Made by a program: the position numbers and the translations under genes. Of a stretch of 64,000 nt of DNA, positions 25,658 to 33,299 are shown piece after piece. The notes under the pieces are model-generated. The model was not told the origin of the DNA and did not search any database. It was given only the letters and a program-made list of their open reading frames with translations. Each line of letters opens with the position of its first letter. Position 1 is the stretch's first letter. The DNA is taken from positions 126,001-190,000 of IMG/VR virus record IMGVR_UViG_3300028045_000001; one strand, written 5' to 3'. Source of the stretch: a virus.

Positions 25658-26107
25658 TTGCACCTCAAAATAAACTTCAAAAAAGACAATCGACTACGCA
25701 AACTGATAAAGGATTATGACAAGGAAGAAACTCTAAGTCGATCCACTGAATACAGCGAACTTTACACCACAGGTCTTATAAGAGAAACTTATAAGTACGA
25801 ATGTGGCAACGAAAAGTTCAGTGTTAGGTTGACATCTATCGGCAGTCTTAATGATAGGACCCCAACTGGATTCAAGGCACATCAATGCACTGTTGTGGTA
25901 ACTGATAAATATAACGCCATAAGCAATGATGTTCTTATGACGGCATTGGTCGTCGCCCTTTATGGGTACCAAACAGAAGAACTTAGAGTTGACAATACTG
26001 TCATCGAACACATAACAGATGTGTTTGATTACATTAAGCAAACATTTCGCTCTCTTAGAAAACACAGAGTCGAACTTGAAAGTGGCTTCGTTGTATTCAT
26101 AAGGTAA
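25658..26107 (+). CDS. unknown 149-residue protein, TTG start
   Basis: The frame opens at TTG with AAAGGA at the right distance; no in-frame ATG lies near. The product starts HLKINFKKDNRLRKLI after Met and is basic at its N-terminus. It has an alpha/beta pattern and no known motif. A hairpin follows 30 bases after the stop. Confidence 0.6.
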   Translation: MHLKINFKKDNRLRKLIKDYDKEETLSRSTEYSELYTTGLIRETYKYECGNEKFSVRLTSIGSLNDRTPTGFKAHQCTVVVTDKYNAISNDVLMTALVVALYGYQTEELRVDNTVIEHITDVFDYIKQTFRSLRKHRVELESGFVVFIR

Positions 26108-26137
26108 GTTTATGTCGTAAAAGGTCTTACGCATATA

Positions 26138-26167
26138 GCCACAGTGGGGATCATTCCCCACTGTGGC
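26138..26167. terminator. bidirectional hairpin between convergent genes
   Basis: 13-bp perfect stem with a 4-base loop, lying between the 25658 gene and the convergent DUF2493 gene. Confidence 0.55.
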
Positions 26168-26223
26168 GTAAGATTACTATAATTTAAAAATGGCTTTCAA
26201 TTTTTTTTTCTTTAGGAGGGGGC

Positions 26224-26568
26224 CTAAGGGAACTTAAAAACAACGACTTTTAATCCATGTGATTTCGCTATATCTATCATGTGAGAAGTTCCCTTGCTTT
26301 CCCCATCCCATAGAGCGATAAGTGCTTCAGCTACTTTAGCCATCTCCACATTTCGTTTGTACCCTGCAGAGTTACCGTACTTGTCCCAATCAGCTGGGTA
26401 CTTTTCAATGGGAACTCTATTTTTAAAAGCCCACTGTTCGCCCAGTCTATCGGCCCCTCTTGCGGTGCCACTTATTACTGTAGTGGGGACCCAAGGAAGT
26501 TGTTGCAGAGCAGCTAATAAATGTTGTGGGTCATCACATGTCCTACTCCCAGCAATTATTGTTCTCAT
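26224..26568 (-). CDS. DUF2493 SLOG-family protein (YspA-like)
   Basis: A 114-residue minus-strand gene with GGAGAATGAAAC before ATG. The sequence matches the family throughout: MRTIIAGSRTCDD at the start, VISGTARGADRLGEQWA in the nucleotide-binding loop, YPADWDKYGNSAGYKRN, and ALIALWDGESKGTSHMID near the end. SLOG proteins bind nucleotides or NAD-like ligands and include sensors in defence systems; the phage role is not known. It is a lone minus-strand gene among early plus-strand genes, as is the Acb2/Tad1-like gene 1.7 kb on, which suggests insertion of accessory genes. Confidence 0.88.
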   Translation of the reverse strand: MRTIIAGSRTCDDPQHLLAALQQLPWVPTTVISGTARGADRLGEQWAFKNRVPIEKYPADWDKYGNSAGYKRNVEMAKVAEALIALWDGESKGTSHMIDIAKSHGLKVVVFKFP

Positions 26569-26619
26569 GTTTCATTCTCCATAGTGTATGTTTATATGAT
26601 GCACCTATTGCTTTTTTTA

Positions 26620-26638
26620 TTTATATATTACTATCATG
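26620..26638 (+). promoter_or_regulatory. TATATTAC-type early promoter of the second BspA-like gene
   Basis: TTTATATATTAC-TATC-ATG, 59 bases before the start at 26697. Confidence 0.78.
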
Positions 26639-26696
26639 GTGTAAGAGACACCATTGTCTTAATTTTTAATAACTGAAAATAAAGGGTACAGAAATT

Positions 26697-27848
26697 ATGG
26701 AATCTGGACAATTATTTGTAACCGAGTGGCGTGGACATATGATAGTGTTACCGTTGAGTAAAAATGGAACATATGATTTTGTAGTAGATTGGGGAGATGG
26801 TACAACTATAAGTATAACGGAGTATAATCAGTCAGAAATCACGCATGCCTATAAGGACTCAAAGTTATTTCACATAGTAACTATATCCGGAATTATAGAA
26901 GGGTTTGGATTTGGATTTAATGGGGGAATTGGACCACAAGAATGTGAGTTGGTGGACGTTATTCAGTGGGGAAATGTCAAATTGAATAACGATGGATATC
27001 AATTTAATAATTGTATTGGGTTAAAGGGATTTAGTGCTAAAGACAGTCTCGACCTATCTAACATTACCAATATGAGTTATATGTTCTATGGGTCTATATC
27101 ATTCAATCAAGATATTTCTAACTGGGATGTGAGCATGGTTACGAGAATGGATAGTATGTTCCACTACGCTGTCTCTTTCAACCAAGATATATCCAAGTGG
27201 GAAGTTGATAATGTCACTGACATGAGATGTATGTTCTACGAGGCCATAGCATTCAATCAAGATACCTCTATGTGGAATGTTAGTAGTGTTACCGATATGC
27301 AATATATGTTCTGTGAAGCTGCTGCCTTCAACCAAGATATATCAAAGTGGGATGTAAGTAAGGTGATTGATATGAATCATATGCTCAATGGCATTTTATC
27401 CTTCGACCAGGACATATCTGATTGGGACGTTAGTAGTGTGACTAATATGAGTTATATGTTCTCTGACACTCTACGCTTCAACCAAGACATCTCTAATTGG
27501 GATGTGAGTAATGTTACTAATATGATGGGCATGTTTGCTGGTGCGAGTTCTTACAACCAAGATATATCTAATTGGAATGTTAGTAATGTTGCTAATATGG
27601 GGTTTATGTTTTATGGAGCTTCGTCCTTCAACCAAGATATCTCCAAATGGAATGTAAGTAATGTTACCGATATGAGGCACATGTTCAATAATGCCACATC
27701 ATTCGATCAGGACATCTCCACATGGGATGTGAGTAAGGTTGCTGAAATGGAGCATATGTTTTATGGAATCGAATCACACAATATTCCAACATTAAAATGG
27801 AGTATCATTAAAGCTGATGCCAACACACGTCAATCGGAAAGAACATAG
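26697..27848 (+). CDS. BspA-like DUF285 repeat protein, 383 residues, no signal peptide
   Basis: A paralogue of the 23128 product with the same head (DFVVDWGDG, ITHAYKD, IVTISG) and nine full 25-residue repeats of the FNQDISxWDVSxVTxM type starting near residue 135, then a unique 20-residue tail. It too has no signal peptide and its own early promoter. The two genes differ mainly in repeat number. The spacer between them holds three unrelated genes, so the pair arose by duplication and later insertion or rearrangement. Confidence 0.87.
   Translation: MESGQLFVTEWRGHMIVLPLSKNGTYDFVVDWGDGTTISITEYNQSEITHAYKDSKLFHIVTISGIIEGFGFGFNGGIGPQECELVDVIQWGNVKLNNDGYQFNNCIGLKGFSAKDSLDLSNITNMSYMFYGSISFNQDISNWDVSMVTRMDSMFHYAVSFNQDISKWEVDNVTDMRCMFYEAIAFNQDTSMWNVSSVTDMQYMFCEAAAFNQDISKWDVSKVIDMNHMLNGILSFDQDISDWDVSSVTNMSYMFSDTLRFNQDISNWDVSNVTNMMGMFAGASSYNQDISNWNVSNVANMGFMFYGASSFNQDISKWNVSNVTDMRHMFNNATSFDQDISTWDVSKVAEMEHMFYGIESHNIPTLKWSIIKADANTRQSERT
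27099..27773 (+). repeat. nine 75-base coding repeats
   Basis: Tandem repeats of the second BspA-like gene, same unit as 23527-25374. Confidence 0.82.
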
Positions 27849-27888
27849 TTAGATAATCTCTAATTAGTATAAATAGTAAGGAGAAAAA

Positions 27889-28158
27889 ATGACAGGGATT
27901 GGAATAAGCTTAGAAACATTGTTAAATGAAAAAGAAAATATGTCGGATAGATCAAAGCGAAGTGCGTCAGATAATCCGTTTTCATATAACTTAATTACTG
28001 AGTTGACAAAACTTGTCAATTCTTTAGCTACGAAGCGGAACAGGCCGCTAATACAACACAGTGTTGATAGGGTCATGGAATTATTCCAAAGACATAAGTT
28101 CCTTCCTGTGGGAGCTATCGTGAATAGGATCTTTGATACAGCAGATACTACAAAATAA
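27889..28158 (+). CDS. unknown 89-residue protein
   Basis: AAGGAGAAAAA before ATG. The product is polar at its N-terminus and helical afterwards, with no motif recognised. It lies 40 bases after the BspA-like gene without a promoter of its own, so it is probably on the same transcript, which ends at the hairpin 28182-28213. Confidence 0.65.
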   Translation: MTGIGISLETLLNEKENMSDRSKRSASDNPFSYNLITELTKLVNSLATKRNRPLIQHSVDRVMELFQRHKFLPVGAIVNRIFDTADTTK

Positions 28159-28181
28159 TAATTAAATCTAAACTCATTACG

Positions 28182-28213
28182 TAGACAGCTACTACAAATG
28201 TAGTAGCTGTCTA
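28182..28213. terminator. hairpin between convergent genes
   Basis: 15-bp perfect stem with a 2-base loop. TTTATTTTTT follows about ten bases on in the plus direction. Confidence 0.6.
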
Positions 28214-28221
28214 TAGTGTAT

Positions 28222-28590
28222 TTATTTTTTATGTGTTCCCTCAACGCCACGGTTCTTCCGATCCGATGTTCTGTGATTCAGCCAATGTAGGGCTTCCTCT
28301 AACTTTGTAATAGCCAAAGCGTTCTCTCTGCATTTAAAATCACTTGCTTGGAAACACATCAGCCTATCTACCACGATTGCTATCAAATCCTCAAGGTGAC
28401 AACCATTGATGCCATATTCCTTGATTGGCCCATTTTGAAACTTGACCTGACAAAATTCATTGGCTTCTGGATCTGTAGTATCAGTCTCACTACGCACGAC
28501 TCTATATTTATCACATGCGTTGTCCTGTCCGGGCTCAGCTAAAGCTTGTATTTCTGTAAATCGCGTTGTTCCAATTCCGAGTATTCTCAT
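28222..28590 (-). CDS. Acb2/Tad1-type hairpin protein, putative signalling-nucleotide sponge
   Basis: A 122-residue minus-strand gene with AAAGGAGAAGAA before ATG. After a beta-type N-terminal part (KYRVVRSETDTTDP), the protein has the conserved helical hairpin: FQNGPIKEYGINGC, EDLIAIVVDRL, CRENALAITKLEEALHWL, and the typical RGVEGTH close to the end. Acb2 and Tad1 proteins bind cyclic nucleotides or ADP-ribose cyclic products and so block CBASS or Thoeris defence. The extra N-terminal part makes it more like Tad1 than the short Acb2. Binding specificity cannot be read from sequence. Confidence 0.8.
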   Translation of the reverse strand: MRILGIGTTRFTEIQALAEPGQDNACDKYRVVRSETDTTDPEANEFCQVKFQNGPIKEYGINGCHLEDLIAIVVDRLMCFQASDFKCRENALAITKLEEALHWLNHRTSDRKNRGVEGTHKK

Positions 28591-28659
28591 TTCTTCTCCT
28601 TTAAATAATTGTAATCTATTAAATCATTTATATCATAATGTGTCGTTCGCGCTCTTTCA

Positions 28660-28678
28660 CTTATATATCACCTTTATG
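28660..28678 (+). promoter_or_regulatory. TATATCAC variant of the early promoter
   Basis: CTTATATATCAC-CTTT-ATG, 122 bases before the 28800 start; the leader is unusually long. Confidence 0.62.
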
Positions 28679-28799
28679 AAATGGAGATGTTGATAATTTG
28701 ATTTGCTAATAATGAGATGACAAGTATGAGATTTTTTGAAGAGTAGAAAAGACAGGAAGCCAATCAATAGAATTAGATAACGAAATAAGGAGATAGACG

Positions 28800-29093
28800 A
28801 TGATGCCTAAATCCATGCGTTTAGTTGGACTGTTGTTTAAGAAGCAAAGGACCGGGGCCTTGGTATCCTTATTAAAACTAAAAAAGATTATAGCTACAAA
28901 ACCAGCAGAGGTTGAAGGGATGCTCTGTAGCAACAGATTGTGTATTATGTATGCTGCTAAAATAAAGTCTTATACAAAAATTATTGAGGCAGCTATTCGG
29001 GTACAGCCCATAGATCATCAGAGAATGCTTTCGATAACCCCAAAGCTAAGTGTTCCAGAACTATACTCGATGCGGCACACTAAGTCAGATTGA
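28800..29093 (+). CDS. unknown 97-residue protein, possible N-terminal half of a shifted gene
   Basis: AAGGAGATAGACG before ATG is a good site. The product is basic and helical. It ends at TGA 29091-29093, inside a second frame (+1) that stays open to 29445. Joined, the two would give about 215 residues, similar in size and charge pattern to the 244-residue product at 29581. Either a real short gene, a gene split by mutation, or a +1 frameshift at GAT-TGA. Confidence 0.5.
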   Translation: MMPKSMRLVGLLFKKQRTGALVSLLKLKKIIATKPAEVEGMLCSNRLCIMYAAKIKSYTKIIEAAIRVQPIDHQRMLSITPKLSVPELYSMRHTKSD

Positions 29094-29445
29094 TCACAAT
29101 GTAACCCCACATTGTAGGGTTACCGATACTTTGCCCTCTCTTAAGAATTATCGACTAAGTACCCTCGGATACAAAGTAGACACGTTAATAGATTTATATG
29201 AATACACCATCCTAATAGACTTTGATGCGATGAAAAAGATCCAATTAAAGGTGGTCAAACGGTTTGAAAAAATGACCGATCGTTTAGACAGAGAGCCCGC
29301 CGTTGATGGGCTGGAGGACAAGGTCAATACCTTCGAACAGTGGCGTACATTATACTGTGACTATTACGAGGTACTTGTGCAGAGACAGAAATTATTGATC
29401 AATGGGATGGATCAAGTGGTGGCATTGGTAAATACTATAACGTAG
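29050..29445 (+). CDS. downstream frame, possible C-terminal half of the 28800 gene
   Basis: The frame overlaps the preceding gene by 44 bases in the +1 frame and has no ribosome site at its GTG. Its sequence is coding-like and ends just before a terminator. The part VDGLEDKVNTFEQWRTLYCD resembles LDGLEHINTLQQLTASRK in the 29581 product, which supports it being the C-terminal half of a paralogue. Confidence 0.5.
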   Translation: MFQNYTRCGTLSQIDHNVTPHCRVTDTLPSLKNYRLSTLGYKVDTLIDLYEYTILIDFDAMKKIQLKVVKRFEKMTDRLDREPAVDGLEDKVNTFEQWRTLYCDYYEVLVQRQKLLINGMDQVVALVNTIT

Positions 29446-29454
29446 CATTAGCCA

Positions 29455-29497
29455 CACATACCTACACGAATGCATAGTGTATTCGTGTAGGTATGTG
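29455..29497 (+). terminator. hairpin with delayed T-run
   Basis: 17-bp perfect stem with a 9-base loop. T-rich sequence begins about 17 bases later and leads into the next promoter. Confidence 0.65.
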
Positions 29498-29523
29498 AAA
29501 TTATATATGTCAATATTTTTTTA

Positions 29524-29542
29524 TTTATATATTACTATCATG
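29524..29542 (+). promoter_or_regulatory. TATATTAC-type early promoter of the 29581 gene
   Basis: TTTATATATTAC-TATC-ATG, 39 bases before the TTG start. Confidence 0.78.
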
Positions 29543-29580
29543 ATGTACCCAATACAATTTCAATTAAAAGGAGGAGACAG

Positions 29581-30315
29581 TTGTTTAAGGTAATTAAATT
29601 TTTTAAAATAAAGAGGTCTGAAAAAGATACAGCTAAGTACTGTATCAATGCTATTTTTAGCGATGGCAATGCGACCCCGATCTATCGCACTCTTGTTGAT
29701 AACTTAATAGAGAGGGCAGAAAAAAATATATCGAGTAACACAGTGCTTACATATAAGCCATTGGATGGCATGTCCAGACTTGATGGGTTGGAGCACATAA
29801 ATACCCTACAACAATTAACAGCGAGCCGTAAGCTTATAGTTTCAAAAACAGATAAGCTACTGATGCGTTTATACCAAGCAAAATGCTGTATTGGGGATAA
29901 AGAAGCAGTGCGTAAGCTATTGACTAAATTAACGAATAAGTACTTAAATGAGAAAACGTACCACGATATTTTGTTTGATGCTTTTGGGTACACAAGAGCG
30001 GGGGTAGTTCTCGCTTTAAAAAATAGTCAGGCGACTGGGAGCATCAATGAGTTTCTTTGGCTATTGGAGACGGCGATAGCGGACGAGTTGAAATCTGGCG
30101 ACCTTATAAAAAAATACAATGAGTTTCTTGTATCTTTTCTACAGGAGGTACACAACAATGTAGAGGAGATACTATACAAAAGGTTAGACGGCTCAAAGAG
30201 TTCAAGTTGGGCGGTGAAGCAAACTGTAAAGGCACTTGACATATTGGAGTATAGAATCAGACGTGATATAATGAGTGAAGTTAATGATGTATTGGAGAGC
30301 TGTACCACAGCGTGA
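29581..30315 (+). CDS. unknown 244-residue early protein, TTG start
   Basis: TTG 29581 is chosen because AAAAGGAGGAGACAG precedes it directly and no ATG is near. The product is helical and Lys-rich with no membrane segment or enzyme motif. Its middle part resembles the 29050 frame, so the two loci are probably paralogous. Confidence 0.62.
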   Translation: MFKVIKFFKIKRSEKDTAKYCINAIFSDGNATPIYRTLVDNLIERAEKNISSNTVLTYKPLDGMSRLDGLEHINTLQQLTASRKLIVSKTDKLLMRLYQAKCCIGDKEAVRKLLTKLTNKYLNEKTYHDILFDAFGYTRAGVVLALKNSQATGSINEFLWLLETAIADELKSGDLIKKYNEFLVSFLQEVHNNVEEILYKRLDGSKSSSWAVKQTVKALDILEYRIRRDIMSEVNDVLESCTTA

Positions 30316-30377
30316 TGACTAAGTACGACTTGCCTGGAGATGCTTCGACGAACGTTTTATGTGCTGTTTAAAAAACC

Positions 30378-30416
30378 ATAACTACTGGGGGGCCTATCTT
30401 GGTTCCCAGTAGTTAT
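30378..30416 (+). terminator. hairpin after the 29581 gene
   Basis: 12-bp stem with a 15-base loop and no T-run directly attached. Confidence 0.5.
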
Positions 30417-30456
30417 GCGTCAATCCTATGCCAACAGCGACTTTCAATTTTTATTA

Positions 30457-30475
30457 TTTATATATTGCTATAGCG
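30457..30475 (+). promoter_or_regulatory. TATATTGC variant of the early promoter
   Basis: TTTATATATTGC-TATA-GCG, followed by AATAGGA as in the 18599 group. It drives the 30524 gene. Confidence 0.6.
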
Positions 30476-30523
30476 AATAGGACAATTAAATTTATTTTTA
30501 TCTCACATAAAAAGGAGAGCATC

Positions 30524-30925
30524 ATGATCAATATGTCATTTAGTTACACAGTTGGAGTTGAAAAGGAATCCCAAGAAATAATACTTGCAGCCATTCGACT
30601 CTACTTCCCCGATTTTGCAGATGAGATGGATGTACAATTTGGTGAAAGTAGAGAGTCGGAGACAAAAAGAGTGGCGACTTCCTACACTATAACATTGAAG
30701 ATTAAAGATAGCTTGTTAGACAAGGGCTTAAAATTTGCGATTGGCATACAGCCAATCGTAGATCTCCTTGCCAAGGGAAGTTTTGAAAACTCTTCCATTG
30801 TTGATGACATTGGTGTTAACCTTGTGGAGATGCATGGGGATGAAGAGACTACCACTGTACTTGTACCAATGGACGAATGCGAAAAGATTGATCTTACCGA
30901 TGTAGAACAAAATGAACTACATTAG
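30524..30925 (+). CDS. unknown 133-residue early protein, paralogue of the 32734 product
   Basis: ATG 30524 follows AAAAGGAGAGCATC. The protein is the same length as the 32734 product and similar throughout: SYTVGVEKESQEIIL against NYTIEIEEESRVLLL, I..QPIVDLLAKGSF against L.KPVIDLITNGSF, and a common end in DVEQN or DVEQK. It is a beta/alpha protein with an acidic C-terminus. The family is unknown. Confidence 0.7.
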   Translation: MINMSFSYTVGVEKESQEIILAAIRLYFPDFADEMDVQFGESRESETKRVATSYTITLKIKDSLLDKGLKFAIGIQPIVDLLAKGSFENSSIVDDIGVNLVEMHGDEETTTVLVPMDECEKIDLTDVEQNELH

Positions 30926-30953
30926 CTAACTACTGTGGGCGAGTACCGCGATG

Positions 30954-30980
30954 TGTCTGATAACTAAATGCTATCAGACA
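30954..30980 (+). terminator. short hairpin after the 30524 gene
   Basis: 9-bp perfect stem with a 9-base loop. Weaker than its neighbours. Confidence 0.4.
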
Positions 30981-31065
30981 CAATGCCCCTTACTATTTGT
31001 CCCAAATGGCTTTTTAATTTTTATTACTTATAACTGATACAAAAGAAATATAAAGGAGAGCTATC

Positions 31066-31548
31066 GTGATTACTAAAGCATTGACTGGTCACATGTACTA
31101 TCGATCGCCATATGAGTGCGATGATGACTGTGATACCTGTGATGGGGCAAAGTGCGAGTGGTGTGAGGCTGAGTACAACGTACACGACCGGACGTTCAGC
31201 AAGCATGCTGATGCTGAGGCTTATGAGAAGGAAAATGAAATCAAGATGCTATCTTTAACTGGAATGCCGGACATCGATATTCACGATGCCACGTTCTACA
31301 TTAAAGATGGTGTATTATTAGCACGATTTTATGAACATGGGGATGTAGTCATCGACGTAAACAGCCCATTTTATCAAGACGTATATGATACAAAAAAATC
31401 AGACCACGATAAGTGGGACGAATGTACATGTACTGATAAGGAGGAGGAACACTATGGCAACACATGCTGTATAAGAGGTTGCGACGATGTTGATTGTTAC
31501 TATGAAATGAAGGTAAAAGGAAGAACCAAAAAGAAGTGGTATTGTTGA
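31066..31548 (+). CDS. Cys- and Asp-rich protein, probably zinc-binding, GTG start
   Basis: GTG 31066 has AAAGGAGAGCTATC upstream. The 160-residue product has Cys clusters at both ends: C-x3-C-x2-C-x4-C-x2-C near residues 18-32, and CTC, then CC, C and C near 133-152, ending WYC. Between them is a folded part containing ATFYIKDGVLLARFYEHGD. This looks like paired metal sites. No named family is recognised. A degenerate promoter (ACTTATAACTG) lies upstream. Confidence 0.6.
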   Translation: MITKALTGHMYYRSPYECDDDCDTCDGAKCEWCEAEYNVHDRTFSKHADAEAYEKENEIKMLSLTGMPDIDIHDATFYIKDGVLLARFYEHGDVVIDVNSPFYQDVYDTKKSDHDKWDECTCTDKEEEHYGNTCCIRGCDDVDCYYEMKVKGRTKKKWYC

Positions 31549-31594
31549 AGATACAGTATTATTACTGTTAGTTTATAAATAAGGAGAAGCGAGA

Positions 31595-32149
31595 ATGGTA
31601 ACTATAGAATTTCATAAAAGAGTTGTAAGCATTGGAATGGAGCATATGGGGGAACGCGGGTCGTCCATACCCCCGATGGTGTTCCTGAAAAATGAAGATG
31701 ACTCTTGTGTACTGTGGGCCATGGATGAGGGCAAATTAATTCAAAAATCCGATGACCTCGTAGGGGCATGGATAGAGGAAATCAGAAGTGTCATACATTC
31801 AAATAAGTTTAAACAATACTCTATTTTTATGGAGAACAAGGTATCCGAGTTTGTATGCATTACCGTAGAAAAAAATTACGAGAAATGTTTTACTAGTGTT
31901 CCCTTTTATATTTCTTCTAATGGGAAAGTCGTATTTTCAAATAAAGATCGCTATGACTTGAATACGATGGACTCAAACCCTTCTAAAATATTAGAAAGGA
32001 TTGTGGATCTGGTTACTTCTATTGGTAAAAAGAAACATAAAATAACGGGAAGAGTTGCCGATCTATTTGCTCCTCCTGCTGAAATAAACCACGCAGCGGT
32101 CGAGCAATTTAATGAAGGAACTGACTGTATAAGCAAAATAGAATTGTAA
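31595..32149 (+). CDS. unknown 184-residue protein
   Basis: AAGGAGAAGCGAG before ATG. A mixed alpha/beta protein with no motif recognised, 46 bases after the Cys-rich gene and probably on the same transcript, which ends at the hairpin 32161-32195. Confidence 0.65.
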   Translation: MVTIEFHKRVVSIGMEHMGERGSSIPPMVFLKNEDDSCVLWAMDEGKLIQKSDDLVGAWIEEIRSVIHSNKFKQYSIFMENKVSEFVCITVEKNYEKCFTSVPFYISSNGKVVFSNKDRYDLNTMDSNPSKILERIVDLVTSIGKKKHKITGRVADLFAPPAEINHAAVEQFNEGTDCISKIEL

Positions 32150-32160
32150 GTTATTACAAC

Positions 32161-32195
32161 ACCATACTTGATGACCAAGTGTCATCAAGTATGGT
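32161..32195 (+). terminator. hairpin with delayed T-run
   Basis: 14-bp perfect stem with a 7-base loop. A run of eight T begins about 13 bases after the stem. Confidence 0.68.
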
Positions 32196-32208
32196 ATGAT
32201 CGGGCATA

Positions 32209-32304
32209 TTTTTTTTATACTCAGAGCGTCTTTCAATTTTTATTACTTATATATGGCATCAATGAATCACAAGATTAGAATACTAATATAAAAATATAAA
32301 GGAG
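32209..32304 (+). repeat. duplicated promoter-leader cassette, copy A
   Basis: About 96 bases nearly identical to 33196-33292, from the T-run through the promoter and leader to the AAAGGAG ribosome site of the next gene. Confidence 0.8.
32246..32264 (+). promoter_or_regulatory. TATATGGC variant of the early promoter
   Basis: CTTATATATGGC-ATCA-ATG, in the duplicated cassette upstream of the 32312 gene. Confidence 0.55.
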
Positions 32305-32311
32305 TTTAATT

Positions 32312-32659
32312 ATGAAAGAAGTCACTATCGCCGATCAACATCCCGGCAAATACCACGATGGACAAAAATTAATATTATGTGAATACAAAACTGACGACGG
32401 AGACTCCGGTATAACTGGTGTTCGAAGGGATAGTTCCAAAGAATTTGGAATGTTTAATTCGGAAAGAGAATGTATTCAAGACATTGGCTTTCGTAATGAC
32501 GAATGGATATTCACTATGTTTAACATTACAGATGTCAATCGAACCCACATTGACAAATTATTAGAAGATGGAACTGTAGTGATCGAGCGTTATTTTAAAG
32601 GAGACAACAAGGAACAGTGTGAGCCTTATTATTCATTAGAACTGAAGGTGATTGAATAA
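32312..32659 (+). CDS. unknown 115-residue early protein
   Basis: AAAGGAGTTTAATT before ATG. The product is acidic, with several Asp/Gly turns (DDGDSGITGV), and ends in a beta-type stretch. No family is recognised. It is followed by the paralogue gene at 32734, whose leader is a shortened version of the same cassette. Confidence 0.62.
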   Translation: MKEVTIADQHPGKYHDGQKLILCEYKTDDGDSGITGVRRDSSKEFGMFNSERECIQDIGFRNDEWIFTMFNITDVNRTHIDKLLEDGTVVIERYFKGDNKEQCEPYYSLELKVIE

Positions 32660-32733
32660 CTTATGTGGGTCACAATGGTATAATTAGAAAGCACGTAAAT
32701 ACTAATACAAAAAATATAAAGGAGAAATTCATC

Positions 32734-33135
32734 ATGATCACTGTATCTTATAACTACACAATAGAAATTGAAGAAGAATCACGAGTATTGTTACTTAACG
32801 CCATTCGAGCATATTCCCCAGAAGTGGCGGATAAATTGGAAGCAGTATTCAAAGAGCAAGAGAACGATGAAACAAAGAATTTAAAAAGTTCGTACACTAT
32901 GACCATGAGTGTAAAATCTAATTTGTTGGAAAAAGTTTCAAATTTGGCAGTAGGCTTGAAACCAGTGATTGACCTTATCACAAATGGAAGTTTTAGTGAC
33001 TCCGAACTCATGAAAGATATTGGGATGTCTGTTACAGAAATACATGGCGATATAGAACGCACTACCGTGATAAATCCAATTGCTACTAATGAGAATACTA
33101 ATAATGTTGATGTAGAACAGAAGTACACACATTAG
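32734..33135 (+). CDS. unknown 133-residue protein, paralogue of the 30524 product
   Basis: ATG 32734 follows AAAGGAGAAATTCATC. It is aligned end to end with the 30524 product, with conserved EESR/KESQ, a C-terminal GDIERTTV against GDEETTTV, and a final DVEQ. Even the start context ATCATGATCA is shared. Two diverged copies kept in one locus suggest related but separate targets. The function is unknown. Confidence 0.7.
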   Translation: MITVSYNYTIEIEEESRVLLLNAIRAYSPEVADKLEAVFKEQENDETKNLKSSYTMTMSVKSNLLEKVSNLAVGLKPVIDLITNGSFSDSELMKDIGMSVTEIHGDIERTTVINPIATNENTNNVDVEQKYTH

Positions 33136-33154
33136 TTAGTGATATGTAATAACA

Positions 33155-33187
33155 CGTACACACTGTATCGACGATACAGTGTGTACG
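33155..33187 (+). terminator. hairpin with delayed T-run
   Basis: 16-bp perfect stem with a single-base centre. A T-run of nine follows about six bases after the stem. Confidence 0.7.
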
Positions 33188-33195
33188 GTTCTATT

Positions 33196-33292
33196 TTTTT
33201 TTTATACTCAGAGTGTCTTTCAATTTTTATTACTTATATATGACATCAATGAATCACAAGATTAGAATACTAATACAAAAAATATAAAGGAG
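33196..33292 (+). repeat. duplicated promoter-leader cassette, copy B
   Basis: Second copy of the 32209-32304 block, with only a few base differences. Confidence 0.8.
33233..33251 (+). promoter_or_regulatory. TATATGAC variant of the early promoter
   Basis: CTTATATATGAC-ATCA-ATG, upstream of the 33300 gene. Confidence 0.58.
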
Positions 33293-33299
33293 AATTATC

